Below, one piece after another: positions 32,357-43,220 of a DNA stretch of 64,000 bases. Every line of letters starts with the position of its first letter. The first letter of the stretch is position 1. The DNA lies in the NCBI GenBank assembly GCA_018806915.1, contig JAGKQI010000101.1, positions 1,798,001 through 1,862,000 of the forward strand, in the 5' to 3' direction. The notes below the pieces were generated by a model. It made no database searches, had not been told where the DNA came from, and saw only the letters and a list, made by a program, of their open reading frames with translations. This stretch comes from Phytophthora colocasiae (taxonomy: Eukaryota; Oomycota; Peronosporomycetes; Peronosporales; Peronosporaceae). The position numbers and the translations under genes are program-made.

Positions 32357-32770
32357 TCATGCAGGGTTAGAGTGTCGTGAAGACCGGACAGTGCTCAATA
32401 CCAAGTCTTTCGACTTCCAGAGGTGAGTTTCAGGTGTACATGCATCAATAACTTGGCCATTTGCCTTCACTTGCAGGAACTGAGCGGCTATGGCTTGGAC
32501 GGCGTCAGGGTTCGTCAGCTTTAAAGCTTTCCAGCGCTTCCTGAGTAATGCCGCTTTGCGTGTCGGTTTTTTCTGGTCCAATACATAGAGACATTCGTTC
32601 ACAGCAGCATCCATCGCAACGGCCAAGGTCCACAGAGCATTCTTCCACTGCTGATATGCCATCGCTATGGCTCCTGACAGGCTCCGCTGGAATCTCAAGA
32701 GGCTTCTGGTATATTATTAACATGATGTTGACTGCCGCTTTAGAATCTGCTCGTTTATTCTGCTCCTTCT
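32357..32770 (-). pseudogene. Crypton-2 recombinase, C-terminal part (beyond the Gypsy-2 insertion)
   Basis: Directly continues the frame of the upstream part (…WETVKGKK) as EQNKRADSKAAVNIMLIIYQ once Gypsy-2 and one CTTCT are ignored. After a frameshift near 32700 it reads GAIAMAYQQWKNALW, RKRWKALKLTNPDAVQAIA and AQFLQVKANGQVIDACTP. That parallels the Crypton-1 tail (LRPLHKAGVL…IGGIVDPAP). The stop is at 32357. Confidence 0.75.
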
Positions 32771-33121
32771 TGTCGTCAAGACCCGGAGTTGTTTACCGAA
32801 GAGGTAAGTTTATTAATGAGGAATAACAAAGCAATCAAGTTGACGGACGTAGGCTAACTTCCGTCCTGCATTTCACCTCGTGCTCTTGCCTAGGTCCAGT
32901 CTTCATGTAGTTGTGAACGTGTGCCCCCATCCAGTTGCAGTTTGAGCCACGTGCTCCAGGCCCAGTAGAATCTCCTGTCAACGTCATTCTCCTGCCTCAC
33001 TGGTGCTGTGTCGCGTGCCGGCCGTACCTTGCATCTCCCATTGGACTCCAGCTCGTGCTCGTACAGAACTTGCTCTGCAGCCGAGGCCCAGGCTTTTTCT
33101 TCAACTGCATTCATGGCGACA
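32771..33121 (-). repeat. 3' LTR of Gypsy-2
   Basis: 351 bp, matching 37746-38096 with about 9 differences. It is preceded by target duplication CTTCT. A purine-rich tract (minus TTTGGAGGGCAG) adjoins its inner end as polypurine tract. Confidence 0.95.
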
Positions 33122-33161
33122 CTGCCCTCCAAAGCTTGAACTCGGCAGCAGTGCTGTTTCA

Positions 33162-34185
33162 CTAGTCGATCTGGGAACACAGCTCGTCGGAGCCACTCGT
33201 GTTCACGTACTCGCGGACTTTGACAGGCACATCCTGTAGCAGTGTGCTGAGTGGCTCCCAGGAGTTTTCGATCATCTGAAGACTGAGCCATGAAACGAGG
33301 AGCTCCCATCGGCCAAGATCTTGATTGTAGCGATGCTCGACGAACTTGTCGACTCCTAGCAGCATGCCCTGACTTGACACCAGCTCCATAATCTTCTCCG
33401 TCGTGTTAAGAGCTGCATCAGCGTAGAACTTTAGCCTCGATCTGTGGACGTCATAGACACGTCCAGTTACTAAATGCTCAATCTTGAACGAGTGAGATAA
33501 AGCTTCCATGACCTTAAAAGGTCCGACCCATTGTCCAAGTAGCTTGTGATTCGGCAGTCGCTGGTCAATACGGGACCAAAGCACGTAATCACCCACATCA
33601 AATTTTACCAACGCTCCCTTGTGGGCCTGCATATCCAGTAGCCGCTTCTTCTCCTTGCTGTCGACAACTTCCCGATGCATCTCCTGTAGGGAAGTACGCA
33701 GGCGCTCGATGTGGCCGTCCATGTCGCCTAACTCAATCATGCGTTCATTAGAAGCTTCAGTCGCCGGAGCCACCACCACATCCAGCGCTGAAGAAGCCGG
33801 TAGCCCGGTGAAAACCTCAACAGGAGAATGACCAGCCAGCGACCTCACAGGTGCGTGATTGAGGTTGGCTTGTATCGCTGGCAGCAGGTACGGCCACTCG
33901 TGACTATCCAACGCATACTCCAGCAAGAGGGCGCGGAGAACCTGAAGGACATCTCGGTTGAGTCTCTCGACCGTGCCATTCAGCCACGGCGAGTAGTCAG
34001 GTGAGAACTTTGGTTCAATTTTGAGTCGGGCTGCTAGATGGTTGATCATCTCGTTCCGGAAATGGCTCCCTTGGTCTGACATCAGCGTCTTCGGCGTTCC
34101 GAATCGCGCGTGCCACATCATCAACACTTCCGCAGCTACATACGCCGTTGGTGTCGCACAAGGAAACAGCTCGCAATGCGCGAAA
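33162..34185 (-). pseudogene. Gypsy-2 integrase core and chromodomain
   Basis: Continues pol after a 1-nt frameshift near 34180. Catalytic Asp lies in TLMSDQGSHFRNE and catalytic Glu in WLNGTVERLNRD, both intact. The GPF/Y-like region is LLGQWVGPFKVM. A C-terminal chromodomain is VEHRYNQDLGRWELLVSW with IENSWEPLSTLL, marking it as a chromovirus. It ends 40 bp before the LTR. From its internal Met (34127) the frame is 321 residues and uninterrupted. Confidence 0.85.
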
Positions 34186-36182
34186 GACCATCTTTAACCA
34201 CAAGCAGGTAGGCAGAGTCGCCATAGCTGTCACCAAGCGAGAGAAAGTCCCAGTGGACAACTTCGTTGCGTTCGGTCGGCGTGAGCAAAGGCCCATATGG
34301 TCGAGGAATCAGTCGAGGCCCCTTGAAGTTACACAGCAAGCACTGGCGGATGAATTGCGCGATCTTGTCCTCCAGCTTTACAATGAAAAACCGGTCCTTA
34401 AGTGCGAAAGACATCGCCTCCTGGCCACGATGGCCCTGTGACCCACAATGTGCGACAACAAAAATGCGGGCAAGTAGATCCTTTGCTCCTGTAGGGACCC
34501 ATGGGCGACCAGCAGCGACCAGCACACCACCCTCTTCCAAAAGATTAACTTGCAGCCGGGCTCGTTCACGTCCAGCGGTTGACTGTGCCTCGGCAATATC
34601 TTCTAGAGTAGGAAACACAAAATTTGCGTCCATCATTGGCCGAAGCGCTGAAAGCTCCTGCACTGGAACAACATGGCGGCCTCGAGTCCAAACTGCAGCG
34701 ACTGAGAGGGAGTTCACGTCACGTACATGCCAGCGGGATACAATGTCGGCCCACACGTTGTCATCACCAGCGATGTGCTCAATGTGGTAGTGAAGTCCGC
34801 ACAGACGCATGGCCCAGCGTTGCAACCGGTCGCGTACGTGTTTCTTGAGCTCGTCGTGGGGGGCGAAAATGTAGATTAGATTGGCGTGGTCGCAAAATAA
34901 CCGGAAACCGCGTGGTCGAAGCAGTAGGTACTCGAGGTCATTGCAGGCCTTGACGATGGGAAATGCCTCCTTTTCCACCACCGTCCAGTTGAGCTGTGAC
35001 TGCTTGAACATTCCGCCCTTACATATCACCAACTGATGATTCTGCTTCTCCACAGGAACACCTTGCTGCCAGGTCACCACCTGCGTTACGACGATACTGA
35101 AGCCAAAGAGGGACGCATAGGTGAAGACACAGAGCTCTGCGTCGGAGTCTGGGTAGACCATCAGGGCAGAGACCTTCACCAGAGAGAGCACCCACTTGTA
35201 GGAGCTGCATTCTTCTTTAGTCCATGTGATCGCGACCTGTAGAGCGTTACGATTGCGCCGACCAATACGCTTCTTCTCGGCTTCCAGCTTGTCATGGAGG
35301 GGTGCAATAACTCTGGTGTAATCCGGTAGTGATTCGTGGAGCCAATTAGTAGCAAAGATGAATTGTTGTAAGTCAGCGACCGTACCTGGCAGTGGAAGCG
35401 TTGATAGCGCATCCACTCGCGTGGGATCATGTCGAACACCATCGGCCGAAAACAAACGGCCACACCACAGAATCTCCAGTTCGAAGAGAGAACTCTTCTC
35501 CATGTTCAGCGCCAACTTCGCTTCTGAGATGATGGTAAAGAATTTCTTGAGCACTTCGAGGAACTCGCCTATTGTTGGCGCAAATAAGATCACATTGTCC
35601 ACCCATACCAGCGCCGAGTGGGGGATGAGTGGGGCCAGGAGAGTCTGCATCTGAGCCTGGAAGTGCAGGGCGGAGTCCATCGCTCCCTGAGGGACCCGCT
35701 TCGGCGTGTAGACTCCGTCCGGTGTCACAAACGAAAATAGTTCCTGGCTGTCGGGATGTAGTGGTAATTGCCAAAAACCTTGTGTGAGGTCGTATCGCGC
35801 ATACACTTTCTGCCCGAGCAGCACCTCCATCACCACGGCTGCTGACGGCATGACGCCTGCAATCGGGATAGTTTGTCGGTTCACTGGACGGTAGTCAATC
35901 GTGAGACGAAACTTGTCGCGAGAGCCTGGTTTCCGCACTGGAACCACCGCGCACGCCCATCGCGCGGCATTATTCTTCTCCACGAGCCCGTCCGCCACCA
36001 GTGATTTCACGTATTCCCTAATAAACTCGGCTTGCAATGGAGCATACTTGCGAGGGGGGGCTCCGATAAGGTTTGGCGTCCACACGCAGAGCGACACGCA
36101 GAGGCTCCACAGAGGCAGCCCTTCCAGCACCAACCACCGCACGCCATATATCCGGAAATAGCTCGAGTAACTCACGTACGAC
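34136..36182 (-). pseudogene. pol: Gypsy-2 Pol: reverse transcriptase, RNase H, start of integrase (mutated)
   Basis: After the TAA the gag frame runs to a seven-C homopolymer (near 36053-36059), where one extra base shifts it into the frame of KYAPLQAEFIREYVKSL. RT motifs: KFRLTIDYRPVNRQT, ARYDLTQGFWQLPL, RVPQGAMDSALHFQ. The active-site box reads VWVDNVILFA, Asp to Asn at the second catalytic Asp. RNase H reads FTYASLFGFSIV where DAS is expected, so its first Asp is Tyr. An H2C2 zinc domain (HCGSQGHRGQ…CLLC) and the first integrase Asp (VHWDFLSLG) follow. A frameshift near 34180 ends the frame. Confidence 0.85.
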
Positions 36183-37547
36183 TTAAACATGTTCTTGGGG
36201 AAGTCCATTTGCAACGGCTTGCTCCAGCAACTCGTCCAGAGTTGTGATTGGTGTCGATTTTAGGTTTGGCAACTCATCACCCACTGGAAACTCGTCGTCT
36301 TCGTCAGCCAGTAATGTGGAGTCAGCCAACTGAGCCAGAGCTTGATCCACATCAATTCCTAGTCGTTTAAGAGCATCCTTGTCCAGCAGAAACTCGTCTC
36401 CATCACCTTCCAGGATTAGGCACGGTACCGACCGGAGATTAACGTGCCCAGCTATAGTCACTAGCTCGAGGTCCAGCACCACTTCCATACCGCACAATTC
36501 CGGTCGCCCATCCGCAAGAGTCACACTAATGGGGGAAGAAAGCGAATTGGTCCGAAGGTCTGGCTGAACAGCACGTAGAGATTCCACCATGGCACTGGAG
36601 ACCACACTTTGGTCTGCGCCCGTGTCCGCAATGTACGGCACCTCGAGTAGCCCGTTGGTCCTCACTATGTTTCGTGTAGAGCCAGTGTAAGCCGCTTTAG
36701 AGCGAAAGTCCTGCGTTCGTTGCTCCTTCTCGGCCTGATACCTCGCCCGGGCGGCCTCCTTCTTGGCGTCGGTAGCCGTTGCGCAGTTTTTGAGCCAGTG
36801 TGCACCCTTGCACACCAGACACCCTTCCTGAGGCGGAGGCCGAGACGCTCGTGGCACCCGAGTGGAGGCAGACGGCTGAGCTGCTGGCGGCGTTGAGTGC
36901 ATCCGATGGAACCGCTGTTGTACCTTCGCATGCTCCAATATCAAATCAAAGAGGGCGACATCATCTGACTTACAGTCACGCCTTTCTAAATCGATTAGAC
37001 GGGTAATTTGTGCCTTGAGGACCGGAGGCTGCAGATTTTCGACCAATATGCGACACCGAGCCTTCATTCTGTTCTTGAAGCCAGCGTCGGTCGTGTTGTC
37101 TGCCCCAATCAGCCCTTGCAGGCCGTTGTCCTCCATGATACCATTGAAGTCCTCATAGTAGCGGAACACTCGTGCATCGCAGTCATCGATCGATAGGTCC
37201 ATTTTAAGCTTTTGGCGAAACAGCGACGTAACGTCAGGCACGAACTCGTTCTTGAGAGTACAGCACCGAGCCTGCACCGCTCCCATGATGTCGGCGTCGG
37301 TCACGTCCGCCACCGGCTTCTTTAGCACGTAGATAGCCATGTTCTTGAGCGTTTTGCGCTTCACACAGCCCTTTACGGTGGCCACTACATTCTCGTACGT
37401 CTCGCCAGTAGTGGTGCATCGGTGACGCATCTTCTCCACGTAGCGTTCCCACTCGCGGAGCCACTCGATCAGAGCGGCATGGTCCCAGCTGGACAGTTCC
37501 GGTGCTCTGATGACTTCGAAGATCGGCTGAGGGAGCGACATCTCCAC
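36183..37547 (-). CDS. gag: Gypsy-2 Gag-protease
   Basis: 454 residues. Residues 1-220 are a Gag capsid region (AALIEWLREWERYVEKMRHR near residue 25). A zinc knuckle CLVCKGAHWLKNC lies near residue 250. The retropepsin motif YIADTGADQSVVSS lies near residue 310, followed by SVTLADGRPELCGMEV. The frame stops with TAA at 36183-36185, but the same frame continues downstream with pol-like sequence (RELLELFPDIW, then VEPLRVALRVDAKPY). Gag and Pol were therefore probably one ORF, broken by a nonsense mutation, or joined by stop readthrough. Confidence 0.85.
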   Translation of the reverse strand: MEMSLPQPIFEVIRAPELSSWDHAALIEWLREWERYVEKMRHRCTTTGETYENVVATVKGCVKRKTLKNMAIYVLKKPVADVTDADIMGAVQARCCTLKNEFVPDVTSLFRQKLKMDLSIDDCDARVFRYYEDFNGIMEDNGLQGLIGADNTTDAGFKNRMKARCRILVENLQPPVLKAQITRLIDLERRDCKSDDVALFDLILEHAKVQQRFHRMHSTPPAAQPSASTRVPRASRPPPQEGCLVCKGAHWLKNCATATDAKKEAARARYQAEKEQRTQDFRSKAAYTGSTRNIVRTNGLLEVPYIADTGADQSVVSSAMVESLRAVQPDLRTNSLSSPISVTLADGRPELCGMEVVLDLELVTIAGHVNLRSVPCLILEGDGDEFLLDKDALKRLGIDVDQALAQLADSTLLADEDDEFPVGDELPNLKSTPITTLDELLEQAVANGLPQEHV

Positions 37548-37745
37548 GTCGCCATCGGAGTCTATTAGTGAAGCCCGGCATGGTTGAAGTTAGACGAACC
37601 TAAGGCGAACTTAGCAGAAACGCACTTAGTTCAGCACCGGCTTCGTACTTTGTCGACGTAGACCAGTAGAAATGAAACAGGAACCGGAGAGTCAGCGACT
37701 TCCGGGATCAAAAACCTCACGCTTCTGAAAGCGCAAAGCTAGCTT

Positions 37746-38096
37746 TGTCGCGAAGACCCGGGGTTGTTTACCGAAGAGGTAAGTTTATTAATGAGGAAAA
37801 ACAAAGCAATCAAGTTGACGGACGTAGGCTAACTTCCGTCCTGCATTTCACCTCGTGCTCTTGCCTAGGTCCAGTCTTCATGTAGTTGTGAACGCGTGCC
37901 CCCATCCAGTTGCAGTTTGAGCCACGTGCTCCAGGCCCAGTAGAATCTCCTGTCAACGTCATTCTCCTGCCTCACTGGTGCTGTGTCGCGTGCCGGCCGT
38001 ACATTGCATCTTCCATTGGACTCCAGCTCGTGCTCGTACAGAACTTGCACTGCAGCCGAGGCCCAAGCTTTTTCTTCAACTGCATTCATGGCGACA
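37746..38096 (-). repeat. 5' LTR of Gypsy-2
   Basis: 351 bp, followed by target duplication CTTCT at 38097-38101. No initiator-tRNA-type primer site (TGGTAGCA) adjoins its inner end, unlike Gypsy-1 and Gypsy-3. The priming tRNA is not obvious. Confidence 0.95.
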
Positions 38097-39790
38097 CTTC
38101 TTACCCTTAACAGTTTCCCAAATGTGATTCGTGTACCAATTTAACAGGCATCCAGCAAGTGTCGAAGTCATTGCGATCGCAGGTGTGACAGGCGGAGCTC
38201 CAGCAGCTTCTAGTCGTGGATGCACTTGTGCAAGTAGGCGCTGTGGTGTCTCGCAAGGAGGTTGGTCGATCAGTTGTCGATAGGTGCCCTCGAGACGCCC
38301 CAATTTCTCATTTACAAGTACTAATTGATTGAGCACGTTCTTCAACGTCGACGCCAGTAGTGTGTCTCCGCCAGCCACAGCGTTACCGATCTGCCCGTGG
38401 TTGACCGCTTGCCGGCGAGTCTTTATATGGTCACCCCATTCGCAACAAGTATTGAGGCTGATAGACTACCCCAAGCGAGCATTCGTGACTGCAACACCCC
38501 GTTGTAACTCGCACAGGTAGCGATGAACCACTGTGACACCGCCGGAGGATGCGGCTGCTGTTTGAACTTCTTCTAGATGGATTAGTAACGCTGCAAATGT
38601 GGCATCGATGACCTCAAGGGCGACATTAAAGCGAACATCATTGAATTCAGCGAGATGGCGAAAGAGCTCGCTCCGAAGTGTGAGAACCTGCTTGTACTCC
38701 AGCACAGTGAGTCGCTCCTGAATGTCACGGATAGATGGCGTCACAACCGGTAAGTCAGGAGAACGATAACCAGCTAATACTTTCGCGACGCTCTGATCTT
38801 CTTTTGTGGTGGTTCCTATGTAGGCAAAAGCCTTGGTAAGTGACTTAAGTAGCCAAGCTCCACGCGTTGAGATCCACTGGGTCGTTAGCTTTGGCGACGC
38901 ATTATCGTACGCTGCAGCACCTCGACGGATAGAGTGGCTTGTCATGTGTGGGGTGATCGAATTACAAGTTGTAGCTTTGACTGCATCTCGGATTACTTCC
39001 GTAATATAGCTGGCAATGTTTGGACGTTTTCTTTCTCGTTTGCGAGGAGGAAGCGTGTTGTCGTCCACAAGTCGGTCCCAATACATCACAGCTTCCTCCT
39101 GAGAATATGGGTGACTACCAGGCAAATCGGACTCCACAAAGTGAGGTGCCAGTGGGAAAAGAAATTCAGAAGGTTCATCATAGCATACGAACAGCAATCC
39201 AAATGCATGAAACATGCATTGCTGCCACCTCTTAAAGACCTTGTAAACACAATGTGCAAAAACAATTCTTCAGAAGCAGCCAAAGAAAGTTGCTGTTAAC
39301 GAGAAAAAAACAGATGTCCACAGCTCTGCCAAAAATGTGCCACATCATTACTAGCAGTGCAGAATCATGAATAGACTTAAAACCAGTTGCAACATCCGCT
39401 GTAGTCACTAGATACTCCACAAACATACTGATTTCATCAATAGAACAACCAGGAGTGTCGTTAGTTTGCACATTTGCTCGTAAATTCCTCTCTTCGATAT
39501 AACTTGACATCTTGTCACGTATTTTGGCGATGCGTTTCGAATCATCTAGCGATCTCGAGTAGCGCTCACGGAGCAAATTGACAATCTAAGAAAAATATCC
39601 GAGTGCAGTCGACTTCGCCAACAAACCATCAGTAGATCTGGCCTTGTCGCTCTTTTTTGTCTGAATGAAAATGGTACAAATTTTGCGTTGGTAGGCTTGC
39701 TTCTTCGTGATGGACTTGTGTATGATATCTAAGTCGTTTTTAGAGAGCCCTATAGAGTTTAGGAACTCCTCGAACAATTTCTCGGTGGCT
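38097..39790 (-). pseudogene. Crypton-2 tyrosine recombinase, N-terminal and catalytic part
   Basis: Minus-strand frames in order: MFEEFLNSIGLSKNDLDIIH (39777); MLRERYSRSLDDSKRIAKIR; the first catalytic Arg region LLVMMWHIFGRAVDI (about 39350-39310); MFHAFGLLFVCYDEPSE; the H-x-x-R box MTSHSIRRGAAAYDN (about 38950-38895); then WISTRGAWLLKSLTKAFAY and a long helical C-terminal region. The part at 38378-38097 (LVLVNEKLGRLEGTYRQL, LLNWYTNHIWETVKGKK) is cut by Gypsy-2 at 38096. Catalytic boxes look intact, but three or more frameshifts are present. Confidence 0.8.
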
Positions 39791-40152
39791 GCCTCCTGCC
39801 CGATCGTCCCTGGGGGGGTGTCCAGACCTCTAGAGCTCGCTTCATCTCTCAGCTGTTCACGGAATGGCCATGAAGCGATGTTGCACAGGAGTCCCTATCT
39901 TTAGAAGCGATCTTTCCGTTATAACATAACTTACCTCGATAATTGAGTGTATACCTTGATTTTACTATTCATAGTTATTTTATATATACCGGACATTCCG
40001 GACAATTCCGGAAAATAAGTTGGAATGCTAAACACCTAACCCTAGCGTCAGCTGATTGGATATTTATTTGATTTATTTGAGTTGTATACAGTTTCATTGG
40101 CTAGGAGTTTGAATGACAAGGTAACAGGGTTATGCCTTCTGGAATGAATTGT
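39791..40152. other. Crypton-2 upstream flank
   Basis: Non-coding. It contains CCGGA/TTCCGGA words at 39989, 39996 and 40006, mirroring the array at 31791-31895. Confidence 0.5.
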
Positions 40153-40157
40153 CTTAT

Positions 40158-40314
40158 TGTAACGGGGCAGGTTGCAAATAAAACTCTGAGTTGATTTAAA
40201 AGGTGGTGGCGGCCTTGGATCCGCCACAGCCACCAACCTATAGCTAGCAGAGATTGGCGGTGGTTCAACCAATCGAACCGCGGCGTGTGACGGATATAGT
40301 GAAAGCCCGTCACA
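40158..40314 (-). repeat. 3' LTR of Gypsy-3
   Basis: 157 bp, aligned with 46741-46893 with several substitutions and small indels (for example GGATCCGCC versus GGAGCCGCC). It contains a GGTGGTGGCGG…CCGCCACAGCCACC hairpin. Immediately inside is a C/CA-rich tract (40315-40350), the complement of an expanded polypurine tract. Confidence 0.93.
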
Positions 40315-40428
40315 CACCCCCCCCCACACACACACACCCCCCCCCCCCCGCCCACCCGTCTAAAATAGAAGCTACATATAGAAATCTAAGGAAGACCGAC
40401 ATTCGAGAATCGTCGGGGAGAAAGCAAA

Positions 40429-41164
40429 ATGACGGACAGCACACGCGATGCAGTGATCGCTGCACGGCAAGCAGACGGGATCGACACGTACGAGGCGGTA
40501 TTGGGGAGGTGGGCGCTGGGTGGAGCTGTTCCGACGCTGGCGGGCCACCCGGAGCAAACCAGACGCTGCCAGCGGTCGCGTCACAGCGCGTTCGCTTGAC
40601 CTTGCGTGGCCGGCTTTCGTTGAACCCTGGAATACTGAGGGTGCGGATGCCTTTCTGCGCAAGCTAGCGCGACGCGAGGCGCAGCACTCGCGTCTGTCCG
40701 TTCGAGCGTTAGCCGACCAGATCTGCAACCTGTCGTGGATGGCAGACCGTGACTGCTGTTTCGTCCACTTCAAGCAGCGTTGTACGAGTTGTAGTTGAAA
40801 CCACGTACAGCAGCCAGATGAAACGCGCTGGGAAGACATCGTTGCGGCAATTCCTCTCTCTAACACCGAGCGCAGCGTGATCGGACTGTACGACCACGCA
40901 TTGTCGGAGGCTAGGCGCGGTGGGCCACCGCGCCACGACGAAGTCCCGTCTCGTACGCTACAACAGCATCGGGAACATCGGCCAGAAGAACAGCGCGCGG
41001 TTCTCAGCTATCCTCAAGTGGACCGAGCCATCGCACCAGGTAATGGCGGTGCAGCGGTGGGTTACCGTCGCGATCGTCATCATGAGCCAATATACCCTCG
41101 ACAATATGTCGAATATTACCACCCCCGTCAACAAGTGGAGCGGGACCATCGCGCCGGAATGTAG
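40429..41164 (+). pseudogene. Antisense ORF between the chromodomain and the 3' LTR of Gypsy-3
   Basis: Plus-strand frames read in sequence with one or two frame changes. They begin MTDSTRDAVIAARQADGID (40429), then ELFRRWRATRSKPDA, DLAWPAFVEPWNTEGADAFL, ALADQICNLSWMADRDCCF and a third part, IGLYDHALSEARRGG. The middle part is protein-like in composition and lies mostly downstream of the sense chromodomain. I recognise no family. It could be a captured gene or chance. Confidence 0.35.
40800..41160 (-). pseudogene. Gypsy-3 chromodomain
   Basis: Minus strand: NIRHIVEGILAHDDDRDG, then HRHYLVRWLGPLEDS, a stop (Trp codon expected), EPRAVLLADVPDAVVAYE. This is the chromodomain pattern that places Gypsy-3 with the chromoviruses. 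The frame differs from the preceding integrase C-terminus, so an indel lies near 41140. Confidence 0.65.
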
Positions 41165-42105
41165 GAACGGGACCGCTGCGATGGCGCGGCGTCTCGATCG
41201 AATGGAGCACCGGCTGCGGGACTTGGAACGGGAGAACGGCGAGCTCCGTCATCGGCTGCCTCAGCAGTGGATGCCGCGCCGCGCGGCGCCGGACGATCGC
41301 TAGGAAGCGAAGCGGCGTGTTCATAGCAGCGGAGTCGGCCAACGTAGAAGGTAGGATGTAGCCGCAGGTTACTAGGCAACTGTAGTCCGTAGGCGTCCCC
41401 TAATACCTTGAGCACTTTGAATGGCCCGATATTCCTCGGGGCGAGCTTGTTTGCACCAAGATTTGTCACTAGCGTCGGCGCTATCCCATTGGTGGATAAT
41501 AGAACGCGATCCCCAACATGGAATGTCTCCATGTTCCTTCGCCCTCTGCGGTCGGCATTCTCCTTCTGGTTACTGCAGCAGCAATCGCATCACGAACGTA
41601 TCGGGTGACTGAATCACGCTGGCGCACGAAGTTTGCCGGCGGTATCTCAGTGGGAACGGACGAACCTGGAGCGGTTTGGAGTTCCACTGCGCGGTGCGGA
41701 CGTGGTCTGGTCAACGTCCGACTGGTCCAAGCGGCAACATCTCGGGAAGAAGAGGCAGCCGCTCGCGCGGCGGCTCGTGTAAGGGGGGGGGGGGAGGGGG
41801 GGGGGCGAAGTTGAGGCTCGAGCCGAAGACCTTGTGCTCACCGCGTTGAGGATGTCGATCGTCTCGGGCACCTCAGCGGAGGTGTCATCAGTGGAGGTCG
41901 GTACCCCAGCGTTGGGGACTGCTTCCAAGCGATCCCGGAGCGGGCGTTCCAGTCCTAGGAGCGCCGGAACACGAGGGTGACGTCCAGAGTTCACGAACGC
42001 GTGAACAGCGTTGTTGATCGCGAACTCGATCATTGGCAGGAACGTGCTCCACGACGTAAACGACGTGGCGAAGCTGCGTAGTACATCTTCGACGACTCGG
42101 TTCAT
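41128..42105 (-). pseudogene. Gypsy-3 integrase C-terminal region
   Basis: Two frames. 42105-41647 reads MNRVVEDVLRSFATSF and STFLPMIEFAINNAVH, ending in a proline-rich run encoded by a long homopolymer near 41779-41806. 41532-41128 has the SH3-like tail FHVGDRVLLSTNGI and NIGPFKVLKVLG with HPTFYVGRLRCYE. They are separated by a frameshift or by the homopolymer. Confidence 0.75.
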
Positions 42106-43199
42106 GCGCTTGGTTTGTCCGTCCGTCCCTGGGTGCGCTGGGACGCGGTGGACATACTCAGCCGTATCCCCAACAGCTTGAAGAGCTCCCTCCAGAAGGC
42201 GGACGTGAATCGAGGGTCCCTGTCCGACACAATCGAGGACGGAAGACCGTGGTGGCGATACACCACGTCGACGAAGAGCGCAGCAGACTGTTGCGCAGTG
42301 ATCGAGGCTGCTACCGGAGCGAGATGAACCATCTTACTGAAGCGGTCGACGAAGACCAGAATACCCGTACGACCTCGAGTATCTCGAGGTAGGCCGAAGA
42401 CGAAGTCCATGCTCACAGATGACCACCATCAGTGGCGACTGGGAGCGGTCATAGAGGGGCCTGCTTCGACGGAGCCGGTTTCACGCGCTGGCACGCTTCA
42501 CACGAACGCACCCACTTCCTCACCCATTTGTACATGTTTGGCCAATAAAAGTCGCGAGAGAGAGAGATGCAAAGGTCTTCTCGCGACCGAGGTGGCCGCC
42601 ACTTGGGGTGTCATGGAACTCGTGGATCAACCGAGCTCGGAGATCGTCGTCAAGCGGGTCGATGACGCGGGGGCAATCTTCTTGGTCGACGCGGTACGTC
42701 AACAGCGCGCGATCAAGTGAATAGCGGTCGACACGAGCGTGTGCTCGTGAGGACAGCTTGCGCTTGGCTGAGCCACTGGGGTTGCGCAGAAAGTCGATCA
42801 GCTCGGAACAGGACGCGTCATCTTTATATGCGTCGACGATCAAGTCTGGTCGCTGTGACTTCAACCGCAGCGACGTCTCCGGCGATACAGACGGCGCAGT
42901 CGCAACTGCGTGGCGACCGCGCTGCACGTAATCCGGCCGGCGTGAAAACGCGTCGGCGATGATGTTGGACTTGCTCGGTTTGTAATGTACGACGAAATTG
43001 TACTCGGAGAAGAGCGATAACCAGCGTGTCATGCGCTGGGACAAGTGGGGGCTCTTCGTCGCTGTCCTCAGCGACGCGTGATCTGTGTAGAGTGCGAAGG
43101 TCTTCTCACCTAGGAGATACACACGGAACTTGATGAGTGCGTAGCGCATTGCAAGCAGCTCTTTATCATGGACCGGATAATTCCGTTCCGTTTGCTTCA
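42102..43199 (-). pseudogene. Gypsy-3 RNase H and integrase catalytic core
   Basis: 43199-42520 starts abruptly inside RNase H (QSRQLKQTERNYPVHDKELL) and continues LYTDHASLRTATKSP, SKSNIIADAFSRRPD, then the zinc-binding pre-integrase region. 42416-42102 holds MDFVFGLPRDTRGR (first Asp) and IVSDRDPRFTSAFW (second Asp). The catalytic Glu codon is changed to Lys (TDGQTKRMNR), and a stop or frameshift adjoins it. Integrase is inactive. Confidence 0.8.
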
Positions 43200-43220
43200 G
43201 TTGGCGCGACTGTTAACTCA

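Larger units (their letters stand above)
32771..38096 (-). mobile_element. Gypsy-2: complete chromodomain Ty3/gypsy retrotransposon
   Basis: Two 351-bp LTRs (32771-33121 and 37746-38096) begin TGTCG and end GCGACA on the plus strand. Identical 5-bp flanks CTTCT (32766-32770 and 38097-38101) are the target duplication. By eye the LTRs differ at about 9 of 351 positions, a young but not fresh insertion. Gene order on the minus strand is gag-protease, RT, RNase H, integrase, chromodomain. It interrupts the Crypton-2 gene. Confidence 0.95.

Noticed and set aside
36183..36214. Overlapping gag/pol frames of Gypsy-2 as a +1 frameshift site
   Set aside because: Conserved pol residues continue in the gag frame past the TAA. 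The shift occurs later, at a C homopolymer, so the overlap is a by-product of mutation.
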